A stretch of 64,000 bases of DNA from Stramonita haemastoma (GCA_030674155.1 CM060322.1:60393934-60457933); one strand, 5' to 3'; positions 14,401-27,903 are shown, counted from the first letter of the stretch. The notes: generated by a model not told the origin, from the letters alone. Translations and numbers: made by a program.

Positions 14401-17400
14401 GTTTCATTCCCTCCATTTTTTATGAGTTCAGCTGGGATGTTATCGATTCCAGGGGACTTCCCCTTCTTCAATTGTTTAATAGCTGCATCTACTTCACACC
14501 TTAGTATTGGTGGGTCTTTATCTTGGTGTTCAGGGGGTTTGTCAGAAACTATGTTGGTATCTGGGCGTAGTGGGTAGTTATACAATCCCTCACAGTATTC
14601 TGTCCAGCGTTGGAGGATGGCATTGTTTTCCATTAAAAGATTTCCTTCTTTGTCTTCTATAACAGAGGCTTTAGGCTGTGTGGTTTTCGTTAGTGCTTTC
14701 AAAGTGTCGTAAGCTGTTTTGCTGTTTCCCTTGGCCATTCCAGCTTCGATGTTGTTGCATTGTTCTTCTATCCATGCTTCTTTGGCTTCTCTCATCTTTT
14801 TCCTCACTTCTCTGTGGCTATCCATGTACTTCTTGTAAGCTTCTTGACTTGTGAACTTTTGTTTCTTAAGTTCTCTTCTTTTGTCGCAGAGGTCAAGAAC
14901 CTCATTTGTCACCCAGGGTTGTTTCTTTGTTCTGCTTCTTCCTAATGTTTCTTCTGCTGCTGTCGTTAGCACTTCTTTGATGTTGTTGGCCAGTGTGTCC
15001 ACATCATTGTTGATGGCTGTGAGTGCCGCGAACTTTCCTCCAATGTTGGCTTGGAAGATCTCAACCACTGTTGGGTCTTTGAGTTTTTCCAGGTCGAATC
15101 TTATGCGTGGGCTTTTTGGCTGGTGTTTTGCTTTCAGTTTCAGCCTGATGGTGGTAAGTACAAGGTCGTGGTCACTGCCAATGTCAGCTCCTGGGAATGT
15201 TCTTGTGTTTGCCTTGTTTATGCTGGATTTGAATCTTTGGGGTGACAGAATGTAATCAATTTGATTATGAATCAGACCATTTGGTGAGTGCCAGGTTGAT
15301 GTTCTGGATGGCTTGTGAGGGTGGAGTGTGTTAGCCAAAGTCAGTTTGTGCTTCTTTGCGAATTCCAGCAGCCGCTGTCCTCTGTCATTTGTTTCTCCCA
15401 GTCCAAATCGTCCTGTGGTTCCTGCCCAGGTGTCATAGGCATCAGGTCCCACCTTAGCATTCCAGTCGCCTTCCACAATAAGGATGTCTTTTTTGGGCGT
15501 TTTGGAGATGACGTTTTCAAGTTCTTCATAGAATTCTTCTATCTGGTCATCGTCGTAGTCAGATGTTGGAGCATATACTTGGATGATGGTGAGATTCTGG
15601 GGTTTTGCAGAAACTCTGCAAAACCACCACACTTCCATCTCCATTGGTGGAAGACCCCTTTGCAACCTCAGATTTGCAGATGACATTGACCTCATGGGCA
15701 GCAGCAAACAAGAACTGCAAATCCTCACAGACAATTTAACAGATCGAGCGAGCGCATACGGCATGGAGGTCAGTACAGAGAAATCAAAGATCATGGTCAA
15801 CAGCGCGAGTAATGACATCACGGAAATAAAGATGAATGGAGAAATACTAGAAGAGGTGAGCCAATTCAAATACTTAGGCTCCATCCTAACAAAAGATGGC
15901 ACATCAAACAATGAAGTGAAAGCTCGCATTGCAACAGCAACATCTGCTCTAGTCAGACTCCAGAGGATTATCAGAAGCAACAACATCAGCTTCTGCACCA
16001 AATACCACCTTTACAAATCCCTCGTGATACCTATCCTCCTATATGGCTGTGAATCATGGACTCTGACAGCAGAGTTAGAGAGGAGAATCCAAGCATTCGA
16101 GAACAAGTGCCACAGAAGACTCCTCAGAATATCATACAAAGAACACAAGACCAATAACTATGTGAAAGAAGAAATCAAAAAGCGTGTGGGCCCCCAAGAG
16201 CCTTTGCTCTCCACCATAAAGAGGAGAAAGCTGATGTGGTTTGGTCACACCACAAGACACAACACCCTAGCAAAAACCATCCTGCAAGGAACAGTCGAGG
16301 GCAAGAGAAGAAGAGGCCGCCAAAAGAAATCATGGGTTGACAACATCAAAGACTGGACCGCCCAACCCCTGCAACATCTCCTACTAGCCACACAGGATCG
16401 TGAAGCATGGAAAAAGATCGCTGTTGCGTCTTCTCTCATGTCCCCCCTACGTCCTTTGGGACATGGGACTGAGTGAGAGTGAGTGATAAAAGTTGACAAA
16501 AATTATTTCAATCTTCTCTACACTCCTGTCATCTCTAAAGTTCAACAAACTGTCAATACAATCATTCCAATAGGTCCTACACCCCAATACATCACATCAG
16601 GACAGCAAACCCAGTAAGGACAGTGGTCAGAGTGACAGTTCTATCATGGTGGATCATGTAGGGGAATCCAACATTCAATCTCATCATTCACTGTCAAGTC
16701 AATACAATCTCTTCAATTCTTATACTCTACACCCTCTTCTTCTTCATGCTCAACCAACTATCAATACAACAATTTAAGTTTATATGTTCTACACACTTAT
16801 ATCACAGCAACAAGCTGTCCATATAATATTTCAATATATTATAAGCTCCCATCTTCATACCAACAACCTGTATATACCATGTTTTTGATATATACTCCAA
16901 TACAACAACTCGTTAATACAATCAATCTTAGACAAGTTTACACTCCTATCTCCACAATTACAAATATGTCGGTTGGCATTATCGTTTCAATACAGCAGAC
17001 TTCTACACTCCCATCATATGTTAAGCAAACTGTCAATACAATCACCTCTTTCTATTTTTGCACCCCTATACAATTCAGGACAGCAAAGCCAGTAAGGACA
17101 GTGGTCAGAGTGACAGTTCTATCATGGTGGATCATGTAGGGGAATCCAACATTCAATCTCATCATTCACTGTCCTGTCAATACAATCATTTCCATTCACA
17201 TATTCTACGCTCTTATAACAGGTTAACATGCTGTCAATACAATCAGTATTTTATGCTCCAATCTTCATAACAACAAACAGTCAATACAATCATTTCAATT
17301 CATATATTCTACACTTTCATAATAGGTTAACAAGCTGTCAATACAATCACTATCTTATGCTCCAATCTCCATAACAACAAACAGTCAACACAATCATTTC

Positions 17401-18171
17401 AATTATCTGGGCCAGGCTAAAATCTGTGTCAGGTACTGATGTAAGCTGAGTGCCAAGGCCTGTGTGTATAAAAATGTGGTTATGTTTTGACATGTTCAGA
17501 CTCTTCAGCCTGGGGCAGCCCTAAGCATAACAACTGAAACTCTCCTTTAACAGGAGAAAAATTCTCTGAAGTTGAGAGTATGGCTGCCTATTTGGCAAGG
17601 TAGTTTTAAAGACAGTCAGTCATTCAGACACACTTCTCTGTTCTTTATGTCTCACAGCAATTCCCTAATGGAAGGAGAGAGACTGCACTTTGTGGTGACC
17701 CTTAGGGTCTTAAAAAAAAAACCAAACACAAACAAAAAAACTGGGAAATCTACAATAATAATATTTTTTTTAACCCAAAACAAAACTGGGAAATCTACAA
17801 TAACAACAACATTTGAATATATTCTACAATCTCATCTTAATGTTCAATAAACTATCAATGCAATCACTTCAGTCTATTTTACACTGTAGCTCATCAGGAC
17901 AACAAACCCAGTAAGGACAGTGGTCAGAGTGACAGTTCTATCATGGTGGATCATGTAGGGGAATCCAACATTCAATCTCATCATTCACTGTCAGGTCATT
18001 ACAATCACTTCAATTCATATATTCTACACCCTCTTCTTCTTCATGCTCAACAAACTGTCAATACAACATTTTCAGTATATGTTTTACACACTTATATCAC
18101 AGCAACAAGCTGTCAATACAATCATTTCCATATATTCTAAGCTCACATTTTCATATCAACAACCTGTCATA

Positions 18172-18260
<89 letters not shown>

Positions 18261-18297
18261 GTATCTATGTATGTATGTATGTATGTATGTATGTATG

Positions 18298-18364
<67 letters not shown>

Positions 18365-21300
18365 ATCTACATACCATGTTTTTGACCTATTATATACTCC
18401 CATATTTACAACAACTTCTCAACTGATACAGTCATTTAGGCAAAGTCTACACTCCCATATTCACAATGATAGATGTGTCAGCTGATACTACCATTGCAAT
18501 ATAAAAGACTTCTACACTCCCATTCTAATGTTGAACAAACTGTCAACACAATCATTTCGATATGTCCTATACCCCAATACACCAGGACAGCAAACCCAGT
18601 AAGGACAGTGGTCAGAGTGACAGTTCTATCATGGTGGATCATGTAGGGGAATCCAACATTCAATCTCATCATTCACTGTCCTGTCAATACAGTCACTTCA
18701 ATGTATTTTACACACCACCCTCAAAACGACCAACTCTCAATATTATTATGTCACTATGTGTAAGTTTCGTGTTGTACACACGTCTGCAGAAAGTATCAAC
18801 AAATCACCACCAACAGCAGCACCTGCGATTCTGATCAAATGCATAGAGAAAACATCACCTCTTCCCGGTCAGGGTTTATCAGCACGCACGCACACACACA
18901 CACACGCACACACGCACACACACACACACACACACATAACAGATGACAATATTTACACAACTGCATACACACGGGGACTGGATGAAAAAAAGCACACGAG
19001 TGCTTATGCCATTATCCTCAATATAAAAGAATAAAATAAAACACACACACGCACACAGTGCTCACAGACTCACCTTGAACATGGCGAAGGCAGGGCCGTA
19101 GAACTCCTCCAGCAGGACCAGCCTCTGGGAGGCGGTGGCAAAGTCGTTGTAGGCGTACTCCACCACCTCCGCCGCCTGCTTGTGGCGAATCAGCTTCCGC
19201 ACACAGCCGTGAAACCCCTTCATCACCACCCCCCTCTGGGCCTTCGTGCTGCAACACACAGTCAGTCAACACATTAAATAATGTGACGCTCCACACAGCG
19301 CACAAATCCAACATTACTCAGTCTGAAGTGCTAAATTTAGCACGCCCCTTCCTTTTACCAAGTCCAAGTGTGGTCAGTTCATGCTATAAATAGCACCAAT
19401 AGGCCCCCATTTATATTTTATTTTATTTTATTTTATACCACTTTATGTCACAGCAGATTTCTCTGCGTGAAATTCGGGCTGCTCTCCCTCCCTGGGGAGA
19501 GCGCGTCGCCATAAGTGCAGTGCCTACCTTCCCCCCCTCAGGGATGGTGTCTAAACACGACACCTGTACGCATGTTGGTTTTATTTATAATTTTGTCATC
19601 CGCTCCTACCGGCACACGATGGCCTGCTCTTCTGAAAGGTGGAACAGGATTTTAACGTGTGCGCAAGATGTTCTGCATGCATTCGCACACGGGGCCTCGG
19701 TTTATAGTCTCATCCGAATGACTTTGACATTCAGTTCGATTCTTTTCGTCAAACTGGGAAGAAAGGGCGAGGCTGGGTACGAACCCAGAAACTCGCTGTT
19801 TACATATTGGCAGGCGAACATCTTAACCATCCTGCCACCTTCCTTCCTACATGAATGTGACGCTCCACACAGCGCACAAATCCAACATCATTCAGTCCAG
19901 AGTGCTAAATTTAGCACATCCCTTCCTTTTACCAAGTTCATGTGTGGTCAGTTCCTGCTATAAATAGCACCAATTGGCCCCCATCTGGGCTGGGATGGGA
20001 TGAAATAATTAGCCGCTGAGAGGAGCTGAAAGTGGGGGAAACTGACTCTGTGTCCACCACATAATGAGTCGCATTGCACCAGAGGTCAATTATTTACATG
20101 TTATTAATCTGCAATGAATGAGCTATTCAATACAGAAAGCACATTGTAAATCTGACACTTCTATGAAAAGTTATTACATACAGAAATGGTACACTACAAA
20201 AAGTGGCAAAATGAGAAATGGACAAGTTTTATATCGAAACAGGTGGTCAGAATGAGGGCTTGAGTGTTTTTAAATGCATTTTTAAAGCAAAAGAAAACAA
20301 CATTACGCCTTGATACTTCAGCACTTGGTAGAATAATGGCCTTAGTTTTATAATCAATTAAAATCTCAAAATCAACACGACCCCCCACCTGCCTAAAATG
20401 GCTGCAAGCGCAAAAGGCGCTAGGGTGCAAAGCAACTCACTTCGTGATGCAGCGTCATGAATAAAAGGAATTTAAATAAAAAGACATGCACAGATTATAA
20501 ATCTAAACAAAGACATTGAACATTCCTGCATCAAGATTTCTTTACAGAAAATATTCTCATTTTATAAACGAATATCTATTCATGATACAAACAGATTTCT
20601 AAAACAAAAAATTGTATATAACTATTCTACTCCCTTCACATCAGGACAGCAAAATCAGTAAGGACAGTGGTCAGAGTGACAGTTCTATCATGGTGGATCA
20701 TGTAGGGGAATCCAACATTGAATCTCATCATTCACTGTCCTGAATATCATGCACCTTTATCATATCAGGACAAAACCTCAACACAGTCATTATTTTCTAC
20801 ACTCCCCATCTTCATCATGACAAACTTGTGTCAAAGAATATCTCATTTAAAGAGCATTATATAAAATCTCTGCACCACAGACGTGATTGCAGAGTTCAAG
20901 TTCACAGACACACACTTGTCATATTTTCCCAGCCTCTCACCAGCCCTTATCTGTAATGTAACTATGACATACAGTGACAGTGAGTGTATACTATCAGGGT
21001 TCGCGCTAGGATTTTTTAAAACCGGTACTGCCAGTTGCCATTTTAGAGATATCTTGACCAACTCCCCCAAAATCGGTCCCCAGAAAATAAAATCCGGTAG
21101 GTACTGTGAACAAAACGAAACTAATCAGTGAGGGGGTGGGGGAGGGTGGGATTGTTCGGCAGCAAAACTAAATCTAAATTGAAAGCAAATCTCTCAGACT
21201 TTGACTGCCGTGCTGCTGCCACTCGCTTCTTGGGCACGAAGCCACGTTGGAAATAGGATTTTTTTTTCTAGCGCCTGTGTCACTGTCTGTGTCAGTCTGT

Positions 21301-24300
21301 TGTTTTGCATGACATCTTCGTGCGACTTATATTCTTCTTTCTTGTTTCTATGCTTAGCGCTCATCTAGATCTTTCGTTCAATTTAGATTTAGTTTCCGAC
21401 TCCTCTCTCAAAGCAACGCGCAAATTCGTAATCATAGACCCTCCGCTTTTCGCTTTTCGTAAGAGCAGGCCATCGTGTGCCGGTGGGAATAGATGACATT
21501 TACAAAACTGCATACACACGGGGACTGGATGTAAAAAAGCACAGGAGTGCTTATTCCATTATCCTCGATATAAAAGATTAAAAGAATAAAGAATAAATAA
21601 ATCTAGGCCCCATTTTCTCATTGTAAATGGAAGTCACTGTCACCGAGAAGAGCGCGAAGCTCTATTCTTTCACAGTAAAGCTTGCTGAGGCTGGCGCCAA
21701 AGATGTTCGTCGGAAGGGGTGTAGGGTAGGTGTGTAAGCACAGTACAGGCGCATGACAAACTGTCAGAAAATGTCACTTCAGATTTTTTTTTTTAGACGG
21801 AAATCTAATCGGTCACAGGCAGACAGAATCGGTACGCGGTACCGGCTGCTTCGAAAATTTTCGGTATTCCCTGTTTACAATCGGTAAAATACCGACAATT
21901 ACCGGTTATCGCGAACCCTGTACTATGTCTTCAGCATTTGACGATAAGTTTGGACAGAGAAAACGTGAGGTTTACACTGATTCTTACTGTTGAAAGATAC
22001 TCAGACAGATGACCTGTATCAATGTCAAATAGTATTTCTGGTCAAATTACATCTGAAAAACTCGTGTTAAAAAAATTGGATCAGCTAGCTTGATAAAGCT
22101 GTAAGCGCAAGCTGTCCACTGGGAGGCTGTGGGCTTGTGTCCCACCTAAGACATCATATATTAGTGGGACCTTCCTGGTTTGTATTGCTCAAAACAGCAA
22201 TCTGGGTGTCTGTACATTCTACATCTGGCTAAGGCAAAGATATGAAAGAAAACAGTGATACAGCTCCATAAACCGAAATCATCCCTTTTTATTAAAAAAA
22301 TCCTGGTTAATTATCAAAATACACAAGATAAAATCTATTCTGATAAAAACAACAACTAAGAATACATTACCCATATTTCAGCAGCTTTCTGATGATGAAC
22401 TTGCCGTATTTGTTCTTGCTCAGTTCTGCCACATGCTCTGAAACAACAAAGTTTTCCAGTCTTCAGAGAAAGGCAGCACACACAACAGTGTTTTTCAGCA
22501 TTACAGACACACACAACAGTGTTTTTCAGCATTACAGACACACACAACAGTGTTTTTTCAGTCTACAGACACACACAACAGTGTTTTTCAGCATTACAGA
22601 CACACACAAAAGTGTTTTTCAGCATTACAGACACACACAACAGTGTTTTTCAGTATTACAGACACACACAACAGTGTTTTCCAGTCTACAGACACACACA
22701 ACAGTGTTTTTCAGTATTACAGACACACACAACAGTGTCTTTCAGTCTTCAGAAAAAGGCAGACATAGACAACAATGTCTTTCAGTCTTCAGAGAAAGGC
22801 AGACATAGACAACAATGTCTTTCAGTCTTCAGAAAAAGGCAGACACACACAACAGTGTTTTTCAGTCTTACAGACACACACAACAGTGTCTTTCAGTCTT
22901 CAGAAAAAGGCAGACATAGACAACAATGTCTTTCAGTCTTCAGAAAAAGGCAGACATAGACAACCGTGTCTTTCAGTCTTCAGAAAAAGGCAGACATAGA
23001 CAACAATGTCTTTCAGTCTTCAGAGAAAGGCAGACATAGACAACAATGTCTTTCAGTCTTCAGAGAAAGGCAGACATAGACAACAATGTTTTTCAGTCTT
23101 CAGAGAAAGGCAGACACAGACTTCTTACTGTAAACCTATAGTTTACCTACAAGACTAGAGGCAACATCAACAAGAAAAATAAGAAGTCCATACATCTTTA
23201 GACAGTGAGATTCTATAATATTAGGGGCAAAAAATAATGTGTTGCAATTGATCAAGTCTCATTAAAAGAGAGTGAGAGAACATGCTAGGGAGAGAGAGAC
23301 ACAGAGAGAGAGAGAGAGAAACAAAACTGCTTGTATTGCTCAAAACGAAACTTTAAGGGACTTTCAACAAATTATCAACTTTTCCTGCTTAAATTCTATC
23401 TTTTTCAAGTCGGTTGCAATTTTTTTTTAAATGCCTCGAAGTGGTAATTTCTTTTTGCAGTAACCTACTAGCCCTTGTTTCCAATGTCCACTAACATCAG
23501 CAGCACACTAGATCATGCAGCTGGTCAGTCAACTACTTGCTGCAGAGAGAATCTCCTGTAAGAATTTGCTAAAACTATAAATTGTTATTGATTGCTTGTG
23601 TGTTGTATAGGTCGAATGCAAGTGCTTTGATTTGTTTTTACAAGATTTAGCGCTATATAAATTCCATGTATTATTATTATTATTTAAGTAAAGGTACACA
23701 ATGGTAACGTGCAGCTTATTAAAATTCTACAAGACAACTACTCTTCCTTAGAAACAAGGCACTGAAAAATATATCAGAGACAAGCAAAAATAAAATTTAA
23801 AAAAATTAAACTAAAAGGATATCCAAACCATAAAAAAGCATGTTACAATATTTCCTGTTTTTCATCAAAAGCTTACCTTTCAATTCCTCCAACACAGAGG
23901 CTCTGTACTCCGGCCCTCCATACTGCACCAAACACTGAATGATGCGGGCTGAGTCGTGTACAACACACAGCTGCAACAGGTACACCAGTCACACAGTGTT
24001 ACAATTCCACTGATACTGTGATAGTAAAATACCACACACACAGCTGCAACATACCATTCACACATTGTTACAATTCCACTGATAATGGTAAAATACCACA
24101 ACCTTGACTACATTATATCAGCAATCAATAAAATAAATTCTTAAAGGAAAAGAAAAAACAGATAATGCGGGCAATAATCTACACTCAGATGTACATGATA
24201 TGCAAGTGTACTTTTCAACTCTTGACTATCACAGTCAAAATATGAATACTTGATTCTTTATTGATTTAAAAAAAAAAATTTTTTTTATTCTTTACTGATT

Positions 24301-27300
24301 CAATATCAAGTTACTTTTTGTATGTATATAAAAAAAATCAATTAAAAATAAAAAGAGAGCTAGCAATCCCCTATACCAGACCTTGCACTTCAAGCACACA
24401 AGCGCACACCTGTGTGTATATATATACGAGTTTATTTCTGTATTCACACACAAACATTTGGTACAATAACTGCTGCCAAAAACAAACCTAAAATACACCT
24501 TGGTGTAGGCTTACTTTTTGTTGTTGTTGCTGTGAATATGAAAAGACAAACATAGCCAAACATGATCTTAAAAAAAATTTCTTTGTTTGTTTCTTGGCTA
24601 CAGCTCCAAGGTTCACCAATGGTGAGATTTTGAGAATGCGACTGTTCTTTCCCACCATCAGGGTAGTGGCATTCTGACGACAGGGATAGGGGGTGGGGGT
24701 GGGGGGTGATGCCTAAACACGACACCAGTGTGCATGTGTCTTTGTAATTTTGTCATCCATTCATACTGGCACACAATGGCCTGCTCTCCTGAAAGGCAGA
24801 ACAGTTCTGCACACATTAAAAACAATTTTTATTTATTCCTCCTAGCATGCGAATGTCTACTCTTATGAAAGGCAGGACCAGTTTTAACATGTGTGCAAAA
24901 CATTCTGCAAGCGTTCACACACAGGACCTCAGCTAAAGTCTCATCTGAGAGATTTTGGGGAAGTGGAGTTGGCACTGATGCTAACTCCATGGGAAAAATC
25001 TGCTCCACAGGCACCTGAGTGGTGGTTCAAACTCAGGCGTCAGATGGACAGCTCCATGCTCTAACCACCAGGCTGTCAGATGGACAGCTCCATGCTCTAA
25101 CCACCAGGCTGTCAGATGGACAGCTCACTGCTCTAACCACCAGGATATCCTGCCTGCACAACCTGACCTCCAAAAGATGCTGATAGCACTTCCCATCCTA
25201 CGCTGAACAACTGAAAGGACTAAACAAAAGAAAAAAAAAGTCGTAGGGGAGCAAGGCGTCAGAGACCTCAGCTTCTCCAGGGGCCAACATATTGAGGGCA
25301 GAGCCCATCTCCTCTCCTTCGCTGCTTTACCTTACCTGACCTTCAAAAGAGCAGGTACCCATTTTCAGCTGGGTGAACTGGGGGACTGTACTGAAGCCAA
25401 GGCGCGCAAAAGGACACCCATTAAACTGGTAACCACTCTCAACGCTGCTTAACCTTAGCTTGGGGAAAGCGAGTGCTCTGACCAGTGAGCTACCCATCCC
25501 CTGAGCAGTAAACAAGCATACACCCCCCCCCCCCCCAAAAAAAAAACACAAGCATACAAACACAAGAAACCTGAATGTGATCAAAAGTCAATGTAAACAT
25601 TTTGATGAATCAACAGGGGGAGGTGAAAAAGAGAAAAAAAAGTCTTCCCTCCACAGCCTGCCTCACCTCTTTGACTTTCCCCTGCACCTTGCTGTAGATC
25701 TCCTGGCACAGCTCTTTCCGTTTCTCCTCTGAAAGTTTCTGCCTGAAGCCACAATGAATGAACCATCAAATGCCGTGTTCAACATGTCCCACAGCCCCAA
25801 TACACACACACGCTCCCAGTATTTTTTCTATAATTTATGTATTTTGTTTATTTGTGTACATATGTATTGGTATGTGTGTACAAACTGCGAAGTGTAAGAC
25901 ACTAATAGGTCTGCAACTGAACTGATATTGGAGGATGTAAAAACCTCTACATGTAATGATACCTTATGCAGAAACTAACTTCACTCTGATCAAAGAAATA
26001 CATGCACTATCTAAAATATTGATCACATAAATGTGATGCTCCAACACATAATGAGTCACATTGCACCAGTGGTAAATTTTTAGTTATTGACATGTTAATA
26101 TCTGCAATGAAGAGGCTATTCAATACAACAACAACAAAAAAGATTGAAAATCGGACAATTTTATTAAAAACTATTACAAATTGAAATGATACACTGCAGG
26201 ATGTGACAAAATTTTTAAAAAATTGACAAGTTTAGCATCATACAGATTGTTGGGATGAGGCCTTGGATATTTCAAAAACACATTTTAAATCAAAAGGAAA
26301 CAAAAATATGCCTTGATAACTACAAGGTAGAATAATGGCCATAATTTTACAATCAATCAAAATCTCAAAATCAACAACCTGACCCCCACCTGCCGTAAAT
26401 AGCCACCCCCCCCCCCCCCCCCCCCCCCCTTTGCGTAAAAGTGGGTCAGGTGCAAAGCGACTCATTTGATGATGGAGCGTCACAAATGACCCCCGCTATC
26501 TATCTCCCTAAGGCTACGGCCATAGTAAACCCGGCCGGTGGGAGTTTTGACGGCCGTCTCTTTATTGGCAGAACGGATCCGTTAAAGCGGCCATAGTCAA
26601 CCAGGCTTTCTGGAGTTTGAAAGCCGTCTCTTTCTGACAATGTGGTCACCCCAAGACTGCGAGTGACGCAAAAACGAGGCTGCCGCAGCAACTGAGACTC
26701 CGCCCCACACGAAATCGACAGAAAATAGTTCGACATAAAAAGTGTTTTTACGTAAAATCCCCCACAAAACTTTTATTAAAACCACTGGAATGTAATCGGG
26801 AAGGGTCAATTTACTAGATTGTGTAGTCAGAATTTTTGAAGCACCATAAAATGATAAGTTTTTCTTGATTATTTTCTTTTTATTTTCTCGAAAGGCAAAA
26901 CGACAGGTTAAAAATAGGACCAGGCCAGCTCTATTATGGCCATGCACAGTCGTCAGAAGTGATGCCACAGAGTAATTCAGCCCAGCAGCATGTTTCACCT
27001 GGGCTGGCAAAATTGACGGCAGCAAAAAGCCAGGTTTACTATGGCCGTAGCTCATCTATCTCCATACTACAGCGTGTGTGCACATCACCTCCTGAGGTCC
27101 TCCCACACTCCCTTGGCGGCCTGGATCAGGGAGTGGTTGTTCCGCATCATCTTCCGCTCCTTCTTCTTCTCCTTCCACGACAGCTTCGGCTTCTTCGGAA
27201 CTGAAACACCATTGTCATCAGTCAGCCATCTTCAATAATGATGTCCATTTTTTTGTTGTTGTAATCTTTTGGTTAAATACTATGCGACTGTGTCTTTTTT

Positions 27301-27865
27301 TCTGGTTTTTGATAAGGGGTGGGGTTATTACTGCTGTCTTTTTTTGCTTGTTTTCTTTTGGTACAGAGGAGGGTACTACTATGTCTTTTTTGCTGGGTTT
27401 TGGTACAGAGGAGGGGTACTACTATGTCTTTTTTGCTGGTTTTGGTACAGAGGGGGTACTACTATGTCTTTGCTGGGTTTTGGTACAGAGGGGGGTATTA
27501 CTGTGTCTTTTTTGCTGGTTTTTGGTACAGAGGGGGGGGATACTGTGCTTTTTGGTTTGCAATGGGGACTGGGGAGGGGGGGGTATTACTATGTCTTTTT
27601 TGCTGGTTATTGGTAAAGGGGGGATATTATTGACTATGTCTTCTTTACTGGTTATTGGTAGGGGGGGGGGGTATTATTTCTGTTATCTACTATTCAAGGA
27701 CCCTCTCTCCGAAGTGGCGGCTTTACTCAAACACAGACTTGTTTTCAATTCTGAGACTGTCCTCTTCAAATTAATACTAGAAAATCAGCACAGGTATAGA
27801 GCACGAGAGCATTAACACATGCATTGCATATATGCATTCAACACACCACACACACACACACACAC

Positions 27866-27903
<38 letters not shown>

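Larger units (their letters stand above)
14275..16485. mobile_element. twin-primed, internally inverted non-LTR retrotransposon with 10-bp TSD
   Basis: The left part (14275 to about 15614) reads on the minus strand as an endonuclease domain and then the RT start: TIIQVYAPTSDYDDD, ILIVEGDWNAKVG, NQIDYIL, IGSDHDLVL, KGKSPGIDNIPAELI and LPKKGNLKQCQNY. The right part (about 15614 to 16485) reads on the plus strand as the RT end: RFADDIDLMGSS, FKYLGSILTKDG, ILLYGCESWTL and MWFGHTTRHNTLAKTILQG, then a stop and GAGTGAGTG. ATAAAAGTTG occurs at both edges (14265-14274, 16486-16495). Opposed halves with a single target duplication are the hallmark of twin priming. The middle of the RT is missing, so the copy is dead. 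It resembles RTE/CR1-type mollusc elements. Confidence 0.88.
8850..18690. repeat. higher-order satellite with 15 copies of an 85-90 bp hairpin-ended module
   Basis: Conserved modules run from CCAGTAAGGACAGTGG through TTCTATCATGGTGGATCATG to CATTCACTGTCCTG. They lie near 8868, 9095, 9402, 9859, 10081, 11030, 11700, 12163, 12651, 13597, 14073, 16612, 17089, 17909 and 18597, all on the plus strand. A sixteenth is at 20658-20744. AGGACAGTG at the start is the inverse complement of CACTGTCCT at the end. Spacers are degenerate variants of CTGTCAATACAATCATTTCA plus TATTCTACACTCCCATCTTC. The spacers diverge far more than the modules. The whole block sits in PUM3 intron 7. Confidence 0.9.

Noticed and set aside
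14244..16001. One intact 585-codon retrotransposon protein
   Set aside because: Its upstream 130 codons are antisense to the RT half on the other strand. It is a chimeric open frame across an inversion junction.
21305..21496. 63-codon open frame in the CAGGG element
   Set aside because: No transposase-like motif, and it runs into an inserted SINE-C.
22392..22959. Repetitive open frames TDTHNSVFQHYR
   Set aside because: They lie entirely within the 30-43 bp intronic minisatellite beside PUM3 exon 6 and in the wrong orientation for that gene.
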